NCBI GenBank assembly: GCA_017654935.2
Contig: CM065711.1
Location: 37,138,575-37,202,574 of the forward strand
Direction of reading: 5' to 3'
From: Phymorhynchus buccinoides
Taxonomy: Eukaryota; Mollusca; Gastropoda; Neogastropoda; Raphitomidae
DNA: 64,000 nucleotides
This document shows, in pieces, positions 21,351 to 33,019 of this stretch. The translations under genes were made by a program, and so were the position numbers. Position 1 is the first letter of the stretch; the number at the start of each line of letters is the position of its first letter. Below the pieces are notes generated by a model, which searched no databases, was not told the DNA's origin, and saw only the letters and a program-made list of their open reading frames with translations.

Positions 21351-22310
21351 TTTACAACTCTTAGTTCTTTACACACAACCTATTTTTAACATTGCTACTC
21401 ACCGTGGCATCTCCCACCACTGCTTTTCTGATGACAACCAGGTTTACAGGTCTGACGATATCTCTCAGCTTCCTTCTATCATTGAACGAACTCAATCACG
21501 CATTTCTGACATCAAGGCTTGGATGACTGACAACAAACTCCAACTTAACAACGACAAGACTGAAATTATTTTCATTGTCCCCAAGAGACTTTTGTCTACA
21601 AACTCGCTCCCTACATCTATCCAACTAGAGAACTCTCTCATTCAGACTTCTGCAAGCGTTCGCAATCTTGGCTTCACACTGGACCAAACACTTTCTTTTC
21701 AAACTCAAATTTCCTCTGTCTGTCGTGCTTGCTATCTGTAACTCCGTCGCATTGCTTCTGTTCGTCATCTTCTCTCTGAAGACGCCACCAAAACTCTTAT
21801 CTATGCCTTTGTTCTCTCTCGCTTAGACTACTGCAATTCCCTTATTGGTGGTTGCCCACAAAGTCTCCTCGCTAAATTGCAGAAAATTCAGAACAATGCT
21901 GCTCGCCTTGTACTGAGGTGTTCCAAATTATCTCAATCTACCCCAATGCTTGAATCTCTTTACTGGCTTCCTATTGGAAGGCATACCGAATACAAGCTCT
22001 CTCTGCTCTGTTACAAATCCCTGAATGGGCTGGCTCCTTCTTATCTCGCTGATCTTCTGAACCTTTACACACCTCTTAGACAGTTACGCTCCTCTTCTGA
22101 CACTTCTCTCCTCCAGATCCCTCGTTACCGCACCAAGACCCTTGGCGAACGCTCCTTCTCTTTCCAGACCCCCTCCACTTGGAATAAACTCCCTTTACCT
22201 CTCCGTTCTGCCAACTCCATTTCTTCATTTAAGTCTTCTCTCAAAACTACTCTTTTCAAATCATAGCCTGCTATATTTATTTTCAAAGTACTGTGCCCCT
22301 TCCATCCGCG
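21351..22310 (+). pseudogene. 5'-truncated CR1/L2-like LINE, RT C-terminal half
   Basis: From about 21385 the translation gives HHCFSDDNQVY (remnant of the FADD box), ISDIKAWMTDNKLQLNNDKT, VRNLGFTLDQTLSF, then after one stop near 21740 FVLSRLDYCNSLIGGCPQ, IQNNAARLVLR and the terminal TWNKLPLPLRSANSISSFKS, ending at 22264-22266. These are the usual C-terminal blocks of CR1/L2-type reverse transcriptases. The 5' end joins the third ORF1-like copy at ACAACTC. One or two lesions only, so it is comparatively young. Confidence 0.9.
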
Positions 22311-22665
22311 TGTGTTAAATACAAACTCTAATCTTCCGTATAAGAACCAAAGCACACTATACTGCCAGTTCCAAAACACAATTTGCGAATGCCAAAAAAA
22401 CTTAATCTTGAACATCTTTTCGAACCTTGCACCCATATTCAAAATGATTTTGCAGAATTTTTCCATAAACTAAAAATAGCTAAAATACCATTCACACAAA
22501 ATTCAATACTAACACACGGCCCAAAGGAATGGTTCCCCCTATTGTCTGGCTCGCAGAGGCCATTCACCGATCCATTTAGATATCACTTTTTAAATTATTC
22601 CATCTCGGCCGCCATTTCTAAATGCTATTTTTACATTACCTAAAACCAACTTAACAACTTCTTTT

Positions 22666-22798
22666 GGCCGCCATTTCTAACAGCCATTTTGACCTAAATC
22701 CGATTCTCTCTTGGCCGCCATTTCTAACAGCCATTTTGACCTAAATCCGATCCTCTCTTGGCCGCAATTTCTAACAGCCATTTTGACCTAAATTCAAA
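22666..22798 (+). repeat. Three tandem 47-bp units
   Basis: Units begin at 22666, 22713 and 22760 with GGCCGCCATTTCTAACAGCC and end CTCTCTT. A partial, diverged unit precedes them near 22608. Confidence 0.9.
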
Positions 22799-25020
22799 TG
22801 ACCGAAGTCAAACAAATAACAGTTTTTCATTGGTGGGGGTGGGGTCCCTCCGGACAGCGGGCCAGGTACCTAACTATATCCCTGACCCGTTCCAGTACCC
22901 CCTGTTTTAACCCCCTAACTTATAGGGATGTCCTGGGGGTAGATGTCTTCTTCTTGCGGTAGGGCTTGTAAAATTTTTAGATTTTTCTTTCACTTACCAA
23001 TTCCTGTAAAATATTGAACATAAATTTGTAAATAAATTTATTCTAAAAAATAAATAAGGGCAATTAATGGTTTTTCATTATTAAAAACTGAAGTTAAACC
23101 TTCTTTTAACATTTGTAGCCCTGAAATTTTAATACCGTGGGGAGTTTAAGGTTTCCGGTTGGGTCTCAAAAGGCTAAAATAACAAAAGAAATTTTTACCT
23201 ATTAAAAATTTAAAAATAAAATAAAACTCTATCTAAAATTTTAACAAGTATTACCAGACTCCTTTAAATAGCCTAAAACACATCTCGCCAGACTAATATT
23301 CTAAAAACAGCTTACGCCTCTAAAATTATATTTCCCCTAAACATTTTTTCTGTTCATGTCCTCGTCCCCGTAACGTTTTTATATTTTGTCCTGTCCCTCA
23401 ATCAAACCCAAGTAAAAATGTCTCATATGTGCCCTTATGGGCCGAGAGGACGTAAAACACTAGGTATCATCACCCCCTGTTTTAACTTCACATACACTTG
23501 TCATTCAAAACACATACAACACATACTCGATGGCATAATTTAATTTTTAGTCCCCACCCCACTCCCGTACATGGGAGCGCGGCGCGAACTCCGGAGGGGT
23601 GCCCTCGTAGTCGTCACGCAATCTTTGCGTATTGCTTCCCTAATGGGATAGCCCCCGAGTCCCCCTGCACTTTGTGCATGGACTCACCTGTACGATGCCT
23701 CACCTCTACGTGGGCCGGGGTGGGGGTCCCTCCCGCCCCTTCTCTCCCCACGACGCGCGCAAATGTAAGAATCGTTAACCACCCCCACCACACATTTTTA
23801 CATCTTATCTGATCTAGGCTCCCATGCTATAAATATAACTAGCCATACAATTAAAGAATAATTAATAATAATTTATTTATGCAAAATGCATATCGTCACA
23901 CTTACCAGCATTACAACGGGGGTGGGGGGGTGGGGATTTGTTGCCACCCCCCCCCCCCCACCCCACCCCCCTCTGAGTAAACAACTGATTTTCCTAGTAT
24001 TTAATAACTTGATTAATTAAAAAGAAATTATTGACTCACAATAACGAAATATTTAAAAACAAATCATACACACATACGAGTGTCGGTCATTATCATCTCC
24101 TCTCTACTCCACCTTACTAATGATCGCCGTGCGCGCGGCCATTGGCCGGGAGTCTCTCGATCAACATCGCTAATAATTCAGAAGCCATTCATATCATTTG
24201 TTTACTATTATATCAATTTTATTAGTAACTTTTAACATTAACTATTTTACACGGATTGATCGCCTGTCGCCCTTGGGTTCGGCTGCTGAGGACCTCAGGT
24301 TTATGTAATAATACACCAGCATTATAATAACGTTTTTAATATCAGATTATTTAAATCATCAATACACAACACACACACACAACTCGCCACAAACGTTACA
24401 TTACCACTGGTTATTTCCCCTGGATGAGGGGTGGAGAGCCTCCGGTGGTGCCCGTCTTTTTATCCGTTGTAAATAACAATAATAAATTTATATCCTTGTA
24501 AATAAGACACAAACAGTAGGTCCATTATTTAAATATTTAACCCGTGCAGTGGTCTCCCCCTTGAGGGGACTGGCCCACTGTTGGTTGTTGACGCGAGGAT
24601 GGCTTGCGTATACCTCCTTCAGTGGGCGAGCCCCCTCTTGGTATGTTGAGAACCCCCGGGTCACTGTCCCTCCCCACCCCGTCCTTCCCCCCAAGCCAGA
24701 CAGGGAAGTCCCAGGGGGAAAGAGTTATTTCCCCTGGTAGGACCATAAGAAGTTATAATTAATATTTATTCTATCTTTTGTAAATAATCATAACAAACTT
24801 TGCACTTTTGTAAATATAATATAAATATTTGTAAATACATTCTTTTTAACTTAGATAAGGGCCAAATTTGGCTCTTTAATAATAAAATAAAATTTCGATT
24901 TTTTAACTCCGTAGCCCTCGATTTTAATCTACAATTGAGGGGTTGGTCACTATACCCATTTTACAAATTATCAGTCTTCAAATCAATTACTTTTAAAATT
25001 TTAAATCATTATAATAAAAA
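22799..25020. other. Unassigned block alternating AT-rich and C/G-rich sequence
   Basis: About 2.2 kb with no supportable coding region. AT-rich stretches with TTTGTAAATA recur at 23027, 24785 and 24810-24840. A phrase of the form GTAGCCCT, then TTTTAAT, then GGGG recurs at 23116 and 24911. C/G-rich islands lie at 22845-22960, 23560-23760, 23920-23975 and 24420-24740. A family A SINE tail is at 23420-23462. It is probably a decayed large element, but I cannot name it. Confidence 0.35.
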
Positions 25021-25056
25021 CTAGCAGTTACTACCCGCTTCGCGGGTATCCTTTCT
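25021..25056 (-). mobile_element. Possible Helitron 3' end
   Basis: Read on the minus strand: a perfect 6-bp stem hairpin (ACCCGC GAA GCGGGT, 25033-25047), eight bases, then CTAG followed by T. Hairpin plus CTRR before T is the Helitron 3' signature, and the element body would extend right from 25021. No Rep/helicase sequence or matching 5' end was found, so this is inference. Confidence 0.4.
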
Positions 25057-26100
25057 CCTACCCTCATTTCCCTGTGCGCATTGTCTTCCGGAAAAGTTCT
25101 TTATAAGCGTAGTCAACTGTATTAAGAATCCACTGTATTATTATTTGATTTAACAGTTACCTTGAAAATTTTCACACACTACACACAGACGTACATATGG
25201 CGAATCACTCAATCTGCACACACGCACACAGTGGTTTAAGTTACCTTGAAAAATTTCACACACAAACACACACACTACACATACACAGACACACACAGAC
25301 ACAAACACCACACACACTACACACACAGAGACACAGACACATACATACACACACACAGGCAGACACACACAATACACCGGTCACTGAGTGACTGACACGT
25401 GCTTGGCCTTCCTAGCACCTGTTACGGTGGAAAACACGTGCTTGGCCTTCCTAGCACCTGTCCTGTTACTTTTGAATCTGTTTGCGTGTCCTTTTTTTGT
25501 TTGTGGCACAAGCCACAAACCTATAACTCACTTTGTCTGTCTGTCTGTCTGTCGGTCACTTCAAATCGAGGCTACAAAATTGTCGCACTTCAAATCGAGG
25601 CTGCACTTCAAATTGAGGCTGCTCTTTAAAATGATGTTTCGTTTTCAATTGTCGCACGCCACAAACGATTGCGAATCCGCGCTTGTTTATTTTTAGGTTG
25701 GTTACGTGGTGTTGTTTTGTGGAAAGTTTGTATTACCTTGCCGCTTTGGCGTCTTGCTGCTTGCGCGGGCTGCTGGACACACCGGAAGTTGAAAATGAAA
25801 ATGAAAGTGAGATATCTAAGGCTCGGAGCACATGATGTACCACATGATGTATTTGACTCGGACGAAGAAGAGCGGTTCACACAAATGCACAGCAGACAGC
25901 GACGAAGAAGACGACGAATTGATGATTGGAATAATTGACTGAAGTACAGATACGCTTTTAACTGTTTTTTTACCCTTTTTTTACCTTTTTTTTTTACGTT
26001 CAATGTAGAGATACGTGACGTTGCTCCGTGTGTGTGGGCCTTAAACCGGGGTCTATCAAGTTCTCCAGCGGGAGAGAGTTTTAAAAGGGGAATAATTGAC
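25057..26100. other. Spacer with CA tracts, short tandem duplications and repeat fragments
   Basis: Impure CA tracts at 25170-25380. A 39-bp tandem duplication carries ACGTGCTTGGCCTTCCTAGC (25397 and 25436). (GTCT)n lies near 25530. Three ACTTCAAATCGAGGCT-like units follow at 25558-25625, continued by GCTCTTTAAAATGATGTTTCG, which recurs at 29297. A frame at 25669-25938 ends in FDSDEEERFTQMHSRQRRRR; I recognise no family and give it no gene call. Confidence 0.45.
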
Positions 26101-26669
26101 AAAAGTAATGGTGGCATATGATCGTACTAGGATGAAGGGGGTCGATCGCTTTCTTGACTAATTACGGAGTGTGTTGCAAAATGTAATGTACCCTATGTTC
26201 ACCAGGGATCATCCATCTCGATACTGTGAAAGTTTGGCGGTGATAAAACCACGCTAAACATGGTTGCATCCCGAAAACGCACAAAAGTAATAGTGGCATA
26301 ATATGATCGTGCTATGATGAAGGGGGTCGATTGCTTTCTTGACTAATTATTACGCTAATTACGGAGCGTGTTGCAAAATGTAATGTACCCTATGTTCACC
26401 AGGGATCATCCATCTCGATATTGTGAAAGTTTGCCGGCGATAAAACTACGCTAAATATGGTTGCATCCCGAAAACGCACAAAAGTAATAGTGGCATAATA
26501 TGATCGTGCTATGATGAAGGGGGTCGATTGCTTTCTTGACTAATTATTACGCTAATTACGGAGCGTGTTGCAAAATGTAATGTACCCTATGTTCACCAGG
26601 GATCATCCATCTCGATATTGTGAAAGTTTGGCGGCGATAAAACTACGCTAAATATGGTTGCATCCCGAA
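26101..26669 (+). repeat. Three tandem units of about 182-197 bp
   Basis: Units start at 26101, 26283 and 26480 with AAAAGTAAT and run through GATGAAGGGGGTCGAT, GTACCCTATGTTCACCAGGG and GGTTGCATCCCGAA. Units 2 and 3 share a 15-bp addition (ATTATTACGCTA) absent from unit 1 and are nearly identical, so the last duplication is recent. A CA tract at 26671-26727 follows directly. Confidence 0.95.
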
Positions 26670-26671
26670 CA

Positions 26672-26731
<60 letters not shown>

Positions 26732-26749
26732 TACCTAGCTTGCGATTTA

Positions 26750-27370
26750 GAGCCCTCCATTTTGTTTGTGTAGTCCATGTCTTTCTAACGTCTGTCTACG
26801 TTCGCTTAGTGTTTGTTTTCTTTTTTGTTTTTCCTCACAACTAACCAAAACAAATGCCCCATATGTGCCTGCCCAGGACGAGAGGACGTAAAGCCCAAAT
26901 TTGTGTTCGTTCTTACGTCTCCTGTCAGCGAGTGGTGCCCAGTGCAGCTGCGTGTACATTTCTTCCACACTAGATGTCTGGCGATGCCTGTTCACCACCC
27001 AGAGGGCAGCTCGCCGCTGAACGTTCTCCACCCTGCCAACATCCTTCGTGGTGTAGGGACCCCAAACTGGGGTACTCCAGAACAGGTTGATGTTAACGGA
27101 TCCGACTTTAAAATTTTGCCAAAGGAAGCCTAAGGTCTTACTGGCCTTTCTGGTTACATTGGAAATGTGGGTGTCCCACTTGAGATCTTGGGAGATGGTG
27201 ACACCCAAGTACTTGTTTTTTTGGAATTGCTTCAGCTTTTGACCGTGGAGGTGGTAATCCTGGCTCAGGTGTTCTGGTTTCCGTATAACACGGAGGCTCT
27301 GGCATTTGTCAGGATGGAACGACATTTGCCATTTAGTCTCCCATGATGCCAGGTTGGTGAGATAATCTCT
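26750..27370 (-). pseudogene. LINE reverse-transcriptase C-terminal fragment, minus strand
   Basis: Reads WQMSFHPDKCQSLRV, then KYLGVTISQDLKWDTHISNV, KASKTLGFLWQN, and after a small internal loss LFWSTPVWGPYTTKDVGRVE and LHWAPLADRRRKNEHKFGL. This is the conserved post-catalytic part of Jockey/CR1-type RTs. The final frame runs into a family A SINE tail (26852-26895), an insertion that gives spurious residues. Confidence 0.85.
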
Positions 27371-27481
27371 TACAATGGCAGATTAAGCTGCAGATAAAGG
27401 AGGGGTTTTAGCAGAGTTTGTGTTCTGTTAATAAGTACATGTATGAGTCAATTTTCTTTTTAATGTTTTGTGGAACATGAA

Positions 27482-27570
27482 ACTTTTTTGTTTACATTTG
27501 GTTTTGTATGACAGTGATGGACAAATGAATACAAGCATTGTAAATAATGTTCACTGATGGTATCTGGAAG

Positions 27571-27654
<84 letters not shown>
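27482..27654 (+). repeat. Dispersed 95-bp repeat joined to a (CA)n tract
   Basis: 27482-27575 duplicates 18186-18283 and is followed by about 80 bp of CA. The other copy is also followed by CA/GT-rich DNA, suggesting the repeat carries the seed of the tract. Confidence 0.85.
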
Positions 27655-27656
<2 letters not shown>

Positions 27657-27829
27657 AAAAGTTATCACAAATATAGCACAGATGCAAAACTGCTCGATGA
27701 AGATTGTGCAACAACGAAAATAGTCTTGCAATATCACAACGCATTTTATTATCAAATTATAATAATATAATAATTATAATTGCTTAGAGGCTCATTATCA
27801 TCAGTACCTCAACACGATGAAAATCTGTT
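27655..27829. other. Short AT-rich spacer
   Basis: AT-rich with ATTATAATAATATAATAATT. No feature seen. Confidence 0.4.
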
Positions 27830-27960
27830 TAACGTCCTCCGGTCTGGAACAGACACATATGGGACTTAGTAGATATAAAGATGGTGGGAACGATCCTGGA
27901 GGCAATGCATGGAGGCAGTGCAACTCCTGGAAAGTCCCGATTTTTTAACGATACAGATGT
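27830..27960 (-). mobile_element. SINE family A, 5'-truncated
   Basis: Minus-strand match from TCGTTAAAAAATCGGGACTTT to GGAGGACGTTAAACAG. Closest to the 20287-20441 copy by eye (shared GGAGGACGTTAAAC). Confidence 0.8.
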
Positions 27961-28256
27961 GTATGATGAATGACTACCTCAGCACGTCTAAAAGGATTAA
28001 ATCTAGTAGAAAATTAACTGGTTAACTTGTTACGTTATGTAAACTGAAAATAAAATCTTTGATGGGGTAATTACAGTCCTTGTTATTCTAAATATAAAAC
28101 TCTTCAATTCAGGGACTCTTTTGTTAAAGCTATTTTTCTTATGTGGCGTAATCTTATACAATGGCAGTTTATGCTGCAAATAAGGATGGTTTGGGGCAGA
28201 ATTTTAGCAGAATTTATGGTTACGAAAAAGGTAATTGTGGATGAACGATAAAGTGT
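27961..28256. other. Spacer sharing a short repeat with 27362-27430
   Basis: ACAATGGCAGTTTATGCTGC at 28159 matches ACAATGGCAGATTAAGCTGC near 27373, followed in both by TTTTAGCAGA. Otherwise no feature. Confidence 0.4.
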
Positions 28257-28266
28257 GTGTGTCTGT

Positions 28267-28319
<53 letters not shown>

Positions 28320-28376
28320 GCGTGCGCGTGTGCGTGCGTGCGTGTGCGCGCGTGCGCGCGCGCACGTGTGTGCGTT
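28257..28376 (+). repeat. (TG)n grading into (CG/TG)n
   Basis: About 50 bp of TG then alternating CGTGCG. Long alternating purine-pyrimidine tracts of this kind can form Z-DNA. Confidence 0.9.
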
Positions 28377-28487
28377 CGTCTTGTCTGTCTGTCTGTGTCT
28401 ATGTGTATGTTTGTATATGTTTGTGTGTCTGTGTTTGTGACAGAGAGACATGGAGACATAATTATAATGACAGAAAGTGACGGATAC

Positions 28488-28490
<3 letters not shown>

Positions 28491-28578
<88 letters not shown>
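28491..28578 (+). repeat. (GA)n microsatellite
   Basis: Uninterrupted GA of about 88 bp. Confidence 0.97.
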
Positions 28579-28581
<3 letters not shown>

Positions 28582-28808
28582 CTTCATGCACGCAGACTCA
28601 TACTAGTGCAACAAAGGCATGTTTTTCATGATTTATCTGCTTTGTTCTTGGGGAATGCATGTTGTTGTGTGTGGTGTTTTTTAATCAAGATGTACTGGTA
28701 TCCAAAGCCAATTGATTTATTATCTTCCACACTGACAGAGAAAAGTCTGTAAGACCCGCATTGTATTAAGTTACTCGAGTATTCCAGGACATCTGATTCG
28801 TATCTTTC

Positions 28809-29344
<536 letters not shown>

Positions 29345-29460
29345 AGTCATGCCTGTGTCAAAACAAGATTTCTTACCAGCTATAAGAGGGAAAACACGTG
29401 AAACCCGTGATTTTGACACGTGATCTGGTGGGTCTTTTTAAAGACCAAAATCATTCCTCA
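29345..29460. mobile_element. Partial copy of the ACACGTGA-type MITE
   Basis: CCAGCTATAAGAGGGAAAAC and GACACGTGATCTGGTGGGTC, then TTTAAAGACC, match one half of the element at 46365-46499. Only one inverted end is preserved. Confidence 0.65.
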
Positions 29461-29469
29461 TGTCAAAGT

Positions 29470-29622
29470 AATAAAAATCTATAATAATAGTGAAGCATCT
29501 ATATAGCGTACCCCTCCGCCAAATGTGGAGCTCTATGCGCTTAACAAAAATGTAAAAACAAGAAGTTCAACAAAGACATATAATCGCTCACACACATGCA
29601 AATAGGCATACGCATCTGTCTA

Positions 29623-29704
<82 letters not shown>

Positions 29705-30008
29705 ACAGCTAACATAGACACTCAACACACAGTCAACTAACAAAAAAAAGTGTGTGTGTTGGGGGGGGGGGGGGGGGGGGGGGGCGAGAAACAAGAAGTA
29801 ATATTGCCTAAAGGTTGTGATGTAACTTGAATAAGTAGGTTTTGAGAGCTGTTTTCAAAGATGGTAAAGACTGGATATGTCGCGTGGCAAGGGATTCCAA
29901 ACTGATGGGGCCGAAAAGGAAAAGAAACGCTTTTCCAAAAAATGTGTTCGTAAGTACATGTAACAAAACAATAAAGTGTTTATTATTTGACATAAGCCAA
30001 ACAAACAA
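29470..30008 (-). pseudogene. CR1/L2-like LINE 3' end, minus strand, split by simple repeats
   Basis: The minus-strand translation at 29810-29925 gives FSFSAPSVWN-like residues and LPSLKTALKTYLFKLH, the terminal RT motif of L2/CR1 elements. The matching 3' tail (GTTAAGCGCATAGAGCTCCA, then CGCTATATAGATG and ATTATTATAG) is at 29480-29560. A (CT)n tract at 29627-29700 and a G-run at 29761-29784 lie between. Confidence 0.7.
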
Positions 30009-30074
30009 TTGAATTCTCTTTATTTTAGGTAAAATAAAACGAAGACAAAAGGTCTAGACTGGAGAAAAAAAGAA

Positions 30075-30075
<1 letters not shown>

Positions 30076-30112
<37 letters not shown>

Positions 30113-30158
30113 ACGCACACGCGCACGCGCACGCACACACACACACACACAACACACA

Positions 30159-30213
<55 letters not shown>

Positions 30214-30294
30214 ACACACACACACGTACACACACACATACACGCACACGCACACGCACACGCACACGCACACACGCACACACGCACGCAACGC

Positions 30295-30342
<48 letters not shown>

Positions 30343-30361
30343 CACACACACACACACACAC

Positions 30362-30394
<33 letters not shown>

Positions 30395-30411
30395 ACACGT
30401 ACACACACACA

Positions 30412-30466
<55 letters not shown>
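30076..30466 (+). repeat. Compound (CA)n/(CGCA)n region, about 390 bp
   Basis: CA broken by ACGC, ACGTAC and AACAC variants. Long Cys/Val readings on the minus strand are artefacts of the GT repeat. Confidence 0.97.
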
Positions 30467-30467
<1 letters not shown>

Positions 30468-31449
30468 CAACAGTTTTATTCAGGACTGTACAAAACGTAA
30501 TTCAAACATGCATACAATGGAAGTATCTCATTATTGTGACGTAAGTGTCCCGCGCGACCCACTTTCTTTATTTCTTATCTACACCCCCCCCCCCCCCCCC
30601 CCTTCTCCCCTCCCCCCCCTCGCCTTTTCATTTCTCTGTCCAGCCGCCACGGTAATTGCCCCGCTGCTTCAAACGAACGCCGCGGAAGGGCGTTATCTCT
30701 TTCTCCCTGGTCGGCACGTACCATCTACCGAGGTTATCTCCCTTCACCCCCCCCCCCCCCCCCCCTTCTACCGTCTCATCACAAGAAAGTGACAACCGAG
30801 GTTATCTCCCTTTGAACACGGTTTTTCCTTTTCAATCACAAGGTTAGGAATGTCAGGAATGTGATAAGGATGGAATAGGCGCGTGATTGCTCGGTACATT
30901 TAGAACAGCAATCTTGTGACGTATGGACTGTAATACACCAATAGCAGGCTTTCATTGTTTGAAAGTGAAGGCTATAATTGGAGTGGTGAGAAAAAGTTGT
31001 CACACAAGATGCTGAAACGTAGCTAGAGCAACACTCACAACCAGTCATCATAAGCCCACTAGTAAGTATTATTGATGGCAGGTGATTGAGATCTTGTTTG
31101 TTTGACTCTAGTTTTGATCTAGATCCTATGTTCAATGATGAATAAGGAGTAGATAGATATGTTATAGAAAAGAAGTGGTAAACATTCTATTCTATTTATG
31201 TGCACTGATTATTTGTGTGTGTGTGTTTTTGACTTGAACACTTTTGGTACCAGAACCGGAGTTTATGCCTACTAACCCTTTTGTCTATTTTTAGTAGGAA
31301 ACCTATGGGCCGCAATCTTGCACTTTATGATACCATTCCTTTCCAGGTGTTGGATGGAGAGTGATGATGGATTGATCACCTTTTATGTTTTACTGATCTC
31401 AGTTTGTTAACTGAAATTCAGTTTATTTATTAACTACATGTAGTGCTAT
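30467..31449. other. Spacer with C-runs and GTTATCTCCCTT motifs
   Basis: C-runs at 30585-30602 and 30748-30765. CCGAGGTTATCTCCCTT occurs at 30728 and 30797, with a degenerate GCGTTATCTCTTTC at 30690; AAGGGAGATAAC is a dodecamer I recall as frequent in mollusc repeats. From 30850 on the sequence is unique and AT-rich with no gene seen. Confidence 0.4.
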
Positions 31450-32000
31450 TGTACAAGGGAAGCCTTCAAGCCGGTTGGGATTCACTAATTCCCTGCCGAC
31501 TGAAGCCCCTTGTCTCTAAGCCATAGAGATCTACATCCACCTTCTCCTGTGATTATCAGCAGGGCATCGTGGGCCGGACGATTATCCCGGACTCCACCAA
31601 GCACCAAGACGGGTCCGTCGCCAAGACAACCTGCACCCAGAATCCGCGAGGAGACCACGCCTGAACCGTGCCATCCCGCGAAGCCGTAATAGGAACGACT
31701 GGGAGCTACTCTCACCTGACGAGCAAGCCCAGAACTTCAAACAGCTAAGTCTACCTGACTGCGCCAATCATTTGAACTTTCCTACGGACACCGATGATAA
31801 TTAGTAACCCTTCCGGCATGGGGCGAACCTTATAGAAAGACAAAAGTCTTGTGAATCCTTTCGGATTTCATTGTGTTTTTATCCATATTTTGTTTTGGCG
31901 CCATTGAGCTGCTTTATTATTATTGTTGCATAATCTTATGCAGATTTTGGGAGTAAATAAAATACAAGTGTCAAATAATCCTGAACCCTTTAGTCAGACT
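31450..32000. other. GC-richer unassigned segment ending at a polyadenylation-like site
   Basis: 31450-31800 is clearly richer in GC than its flanks (CGCGAGGAGACCACGCCTGA, GGGCCGGACGATTATCCCGG) and the segment ends TAAATAAAATACAAG near 31970. It could be a solo LTR or the 3' end of an element. Short frames on both strands show no recognisable domain. Confidence 0.3.
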
Positions 32001-33019
32001 GATGAGAGTGGGAGTCTTGTAATTTCATGTAAAACCCTACTTCTCTCTGTCTGCCATTTAGAGCAATTCAACCACTTGTATTTCTTACAACCATCTGACG
32101 AGCCAGAACCCGGGCACAAATATAAATTTATTAGATGAAAAGGGGCCGGGAAAGTTGCTCATCTCCCATACCCTAGAGAAGTGGGCTAAAGGCAAATTTT
32201 CTAAAGTCTTCCCTAGAGACTTAGCCTTTTAACCCATTACCTCGTCACAATTATGAACTGCAATAAACTGGGGCTTGTCAAGTTTTATGCGTAGAACTGT
32301 CTAAATAAAACACATACATCAGCATTTCAGTCAAATGGATACTTTGAAAACTTTGGAAGTTTTCAGTGTTTGTGTAACAACTGTCACGCATGAAACTATT
32401 ACCTATACCAAATGAACTACTGCCTCTGAAGAACCCATTCCAACATTTTCCTTAACCAGAAGAATCGCAATGTATGCTGCGATGCTTCTTTCATTTCAAA
32501 ATGGCTTATCATGGGCCTGGTGGCCCAAACAAGTTGTGTTGTAATACAGTTTTTCTTGTCACAGATAAAACAATTTAATAGTCACAGGTGAAACTGAGTA
32601 ACAGGTTTTCTACCATACACCTGGCTTATATGGGAGAATTTAGATTTTGGGTGTTGAAAATGTATTCTCTTCACTCATATAATTGCCACCATTCTGAAGT
32701 TTGCTTCACACTCACACTCATAGAGATGGATGGCCTTTCTGTGACACCACTCAGTTCTGGTTTGACACGTCATGGATGAAACTCTAACTTGTCACAACTT
32801 GGTGTAACTTGTCACGAGTGAAACTTACATTAAAACAAGCATCCGCCTCCCACACTCTGGCCAAAAAGCATTATTTGTTTTTAGTTATTCCATTTTAAGA
32901 ATATTTCAAGTCTGAAAACACAAGAGATTTGAGACATTCACATTTTCATCAAGGTAAGGACATGTTTGTCGTCACAGTCATTAATAAAACCAAAAATTGT
33001 CATGATTCAAAACACCTAA
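32001..33019. other. Gene-free stretch
   Basis: AT-rich unique sequence with CTTGTCACAACTTGGTGTAA and related CTTGTCAC words near 32788-32815. No supportable gene. Confidence 0.4.

Noticed and set aside
25669..25938. 89-codon frame ending in an acidic then Arg-rich stretch
   Set aside because: The short C-terminal part looks protein-like, but no family, splice context or conservation can be shown, and it lies among repeats.
30020..30470. Cys/Val-rich or His/Thr-rich proteins over CA/GT tracts (also at 7660, 8005, 28235, 38381, 43415, 46816)
   Set aside because: Direct translation of dinucleotide repeats; no conserved content.
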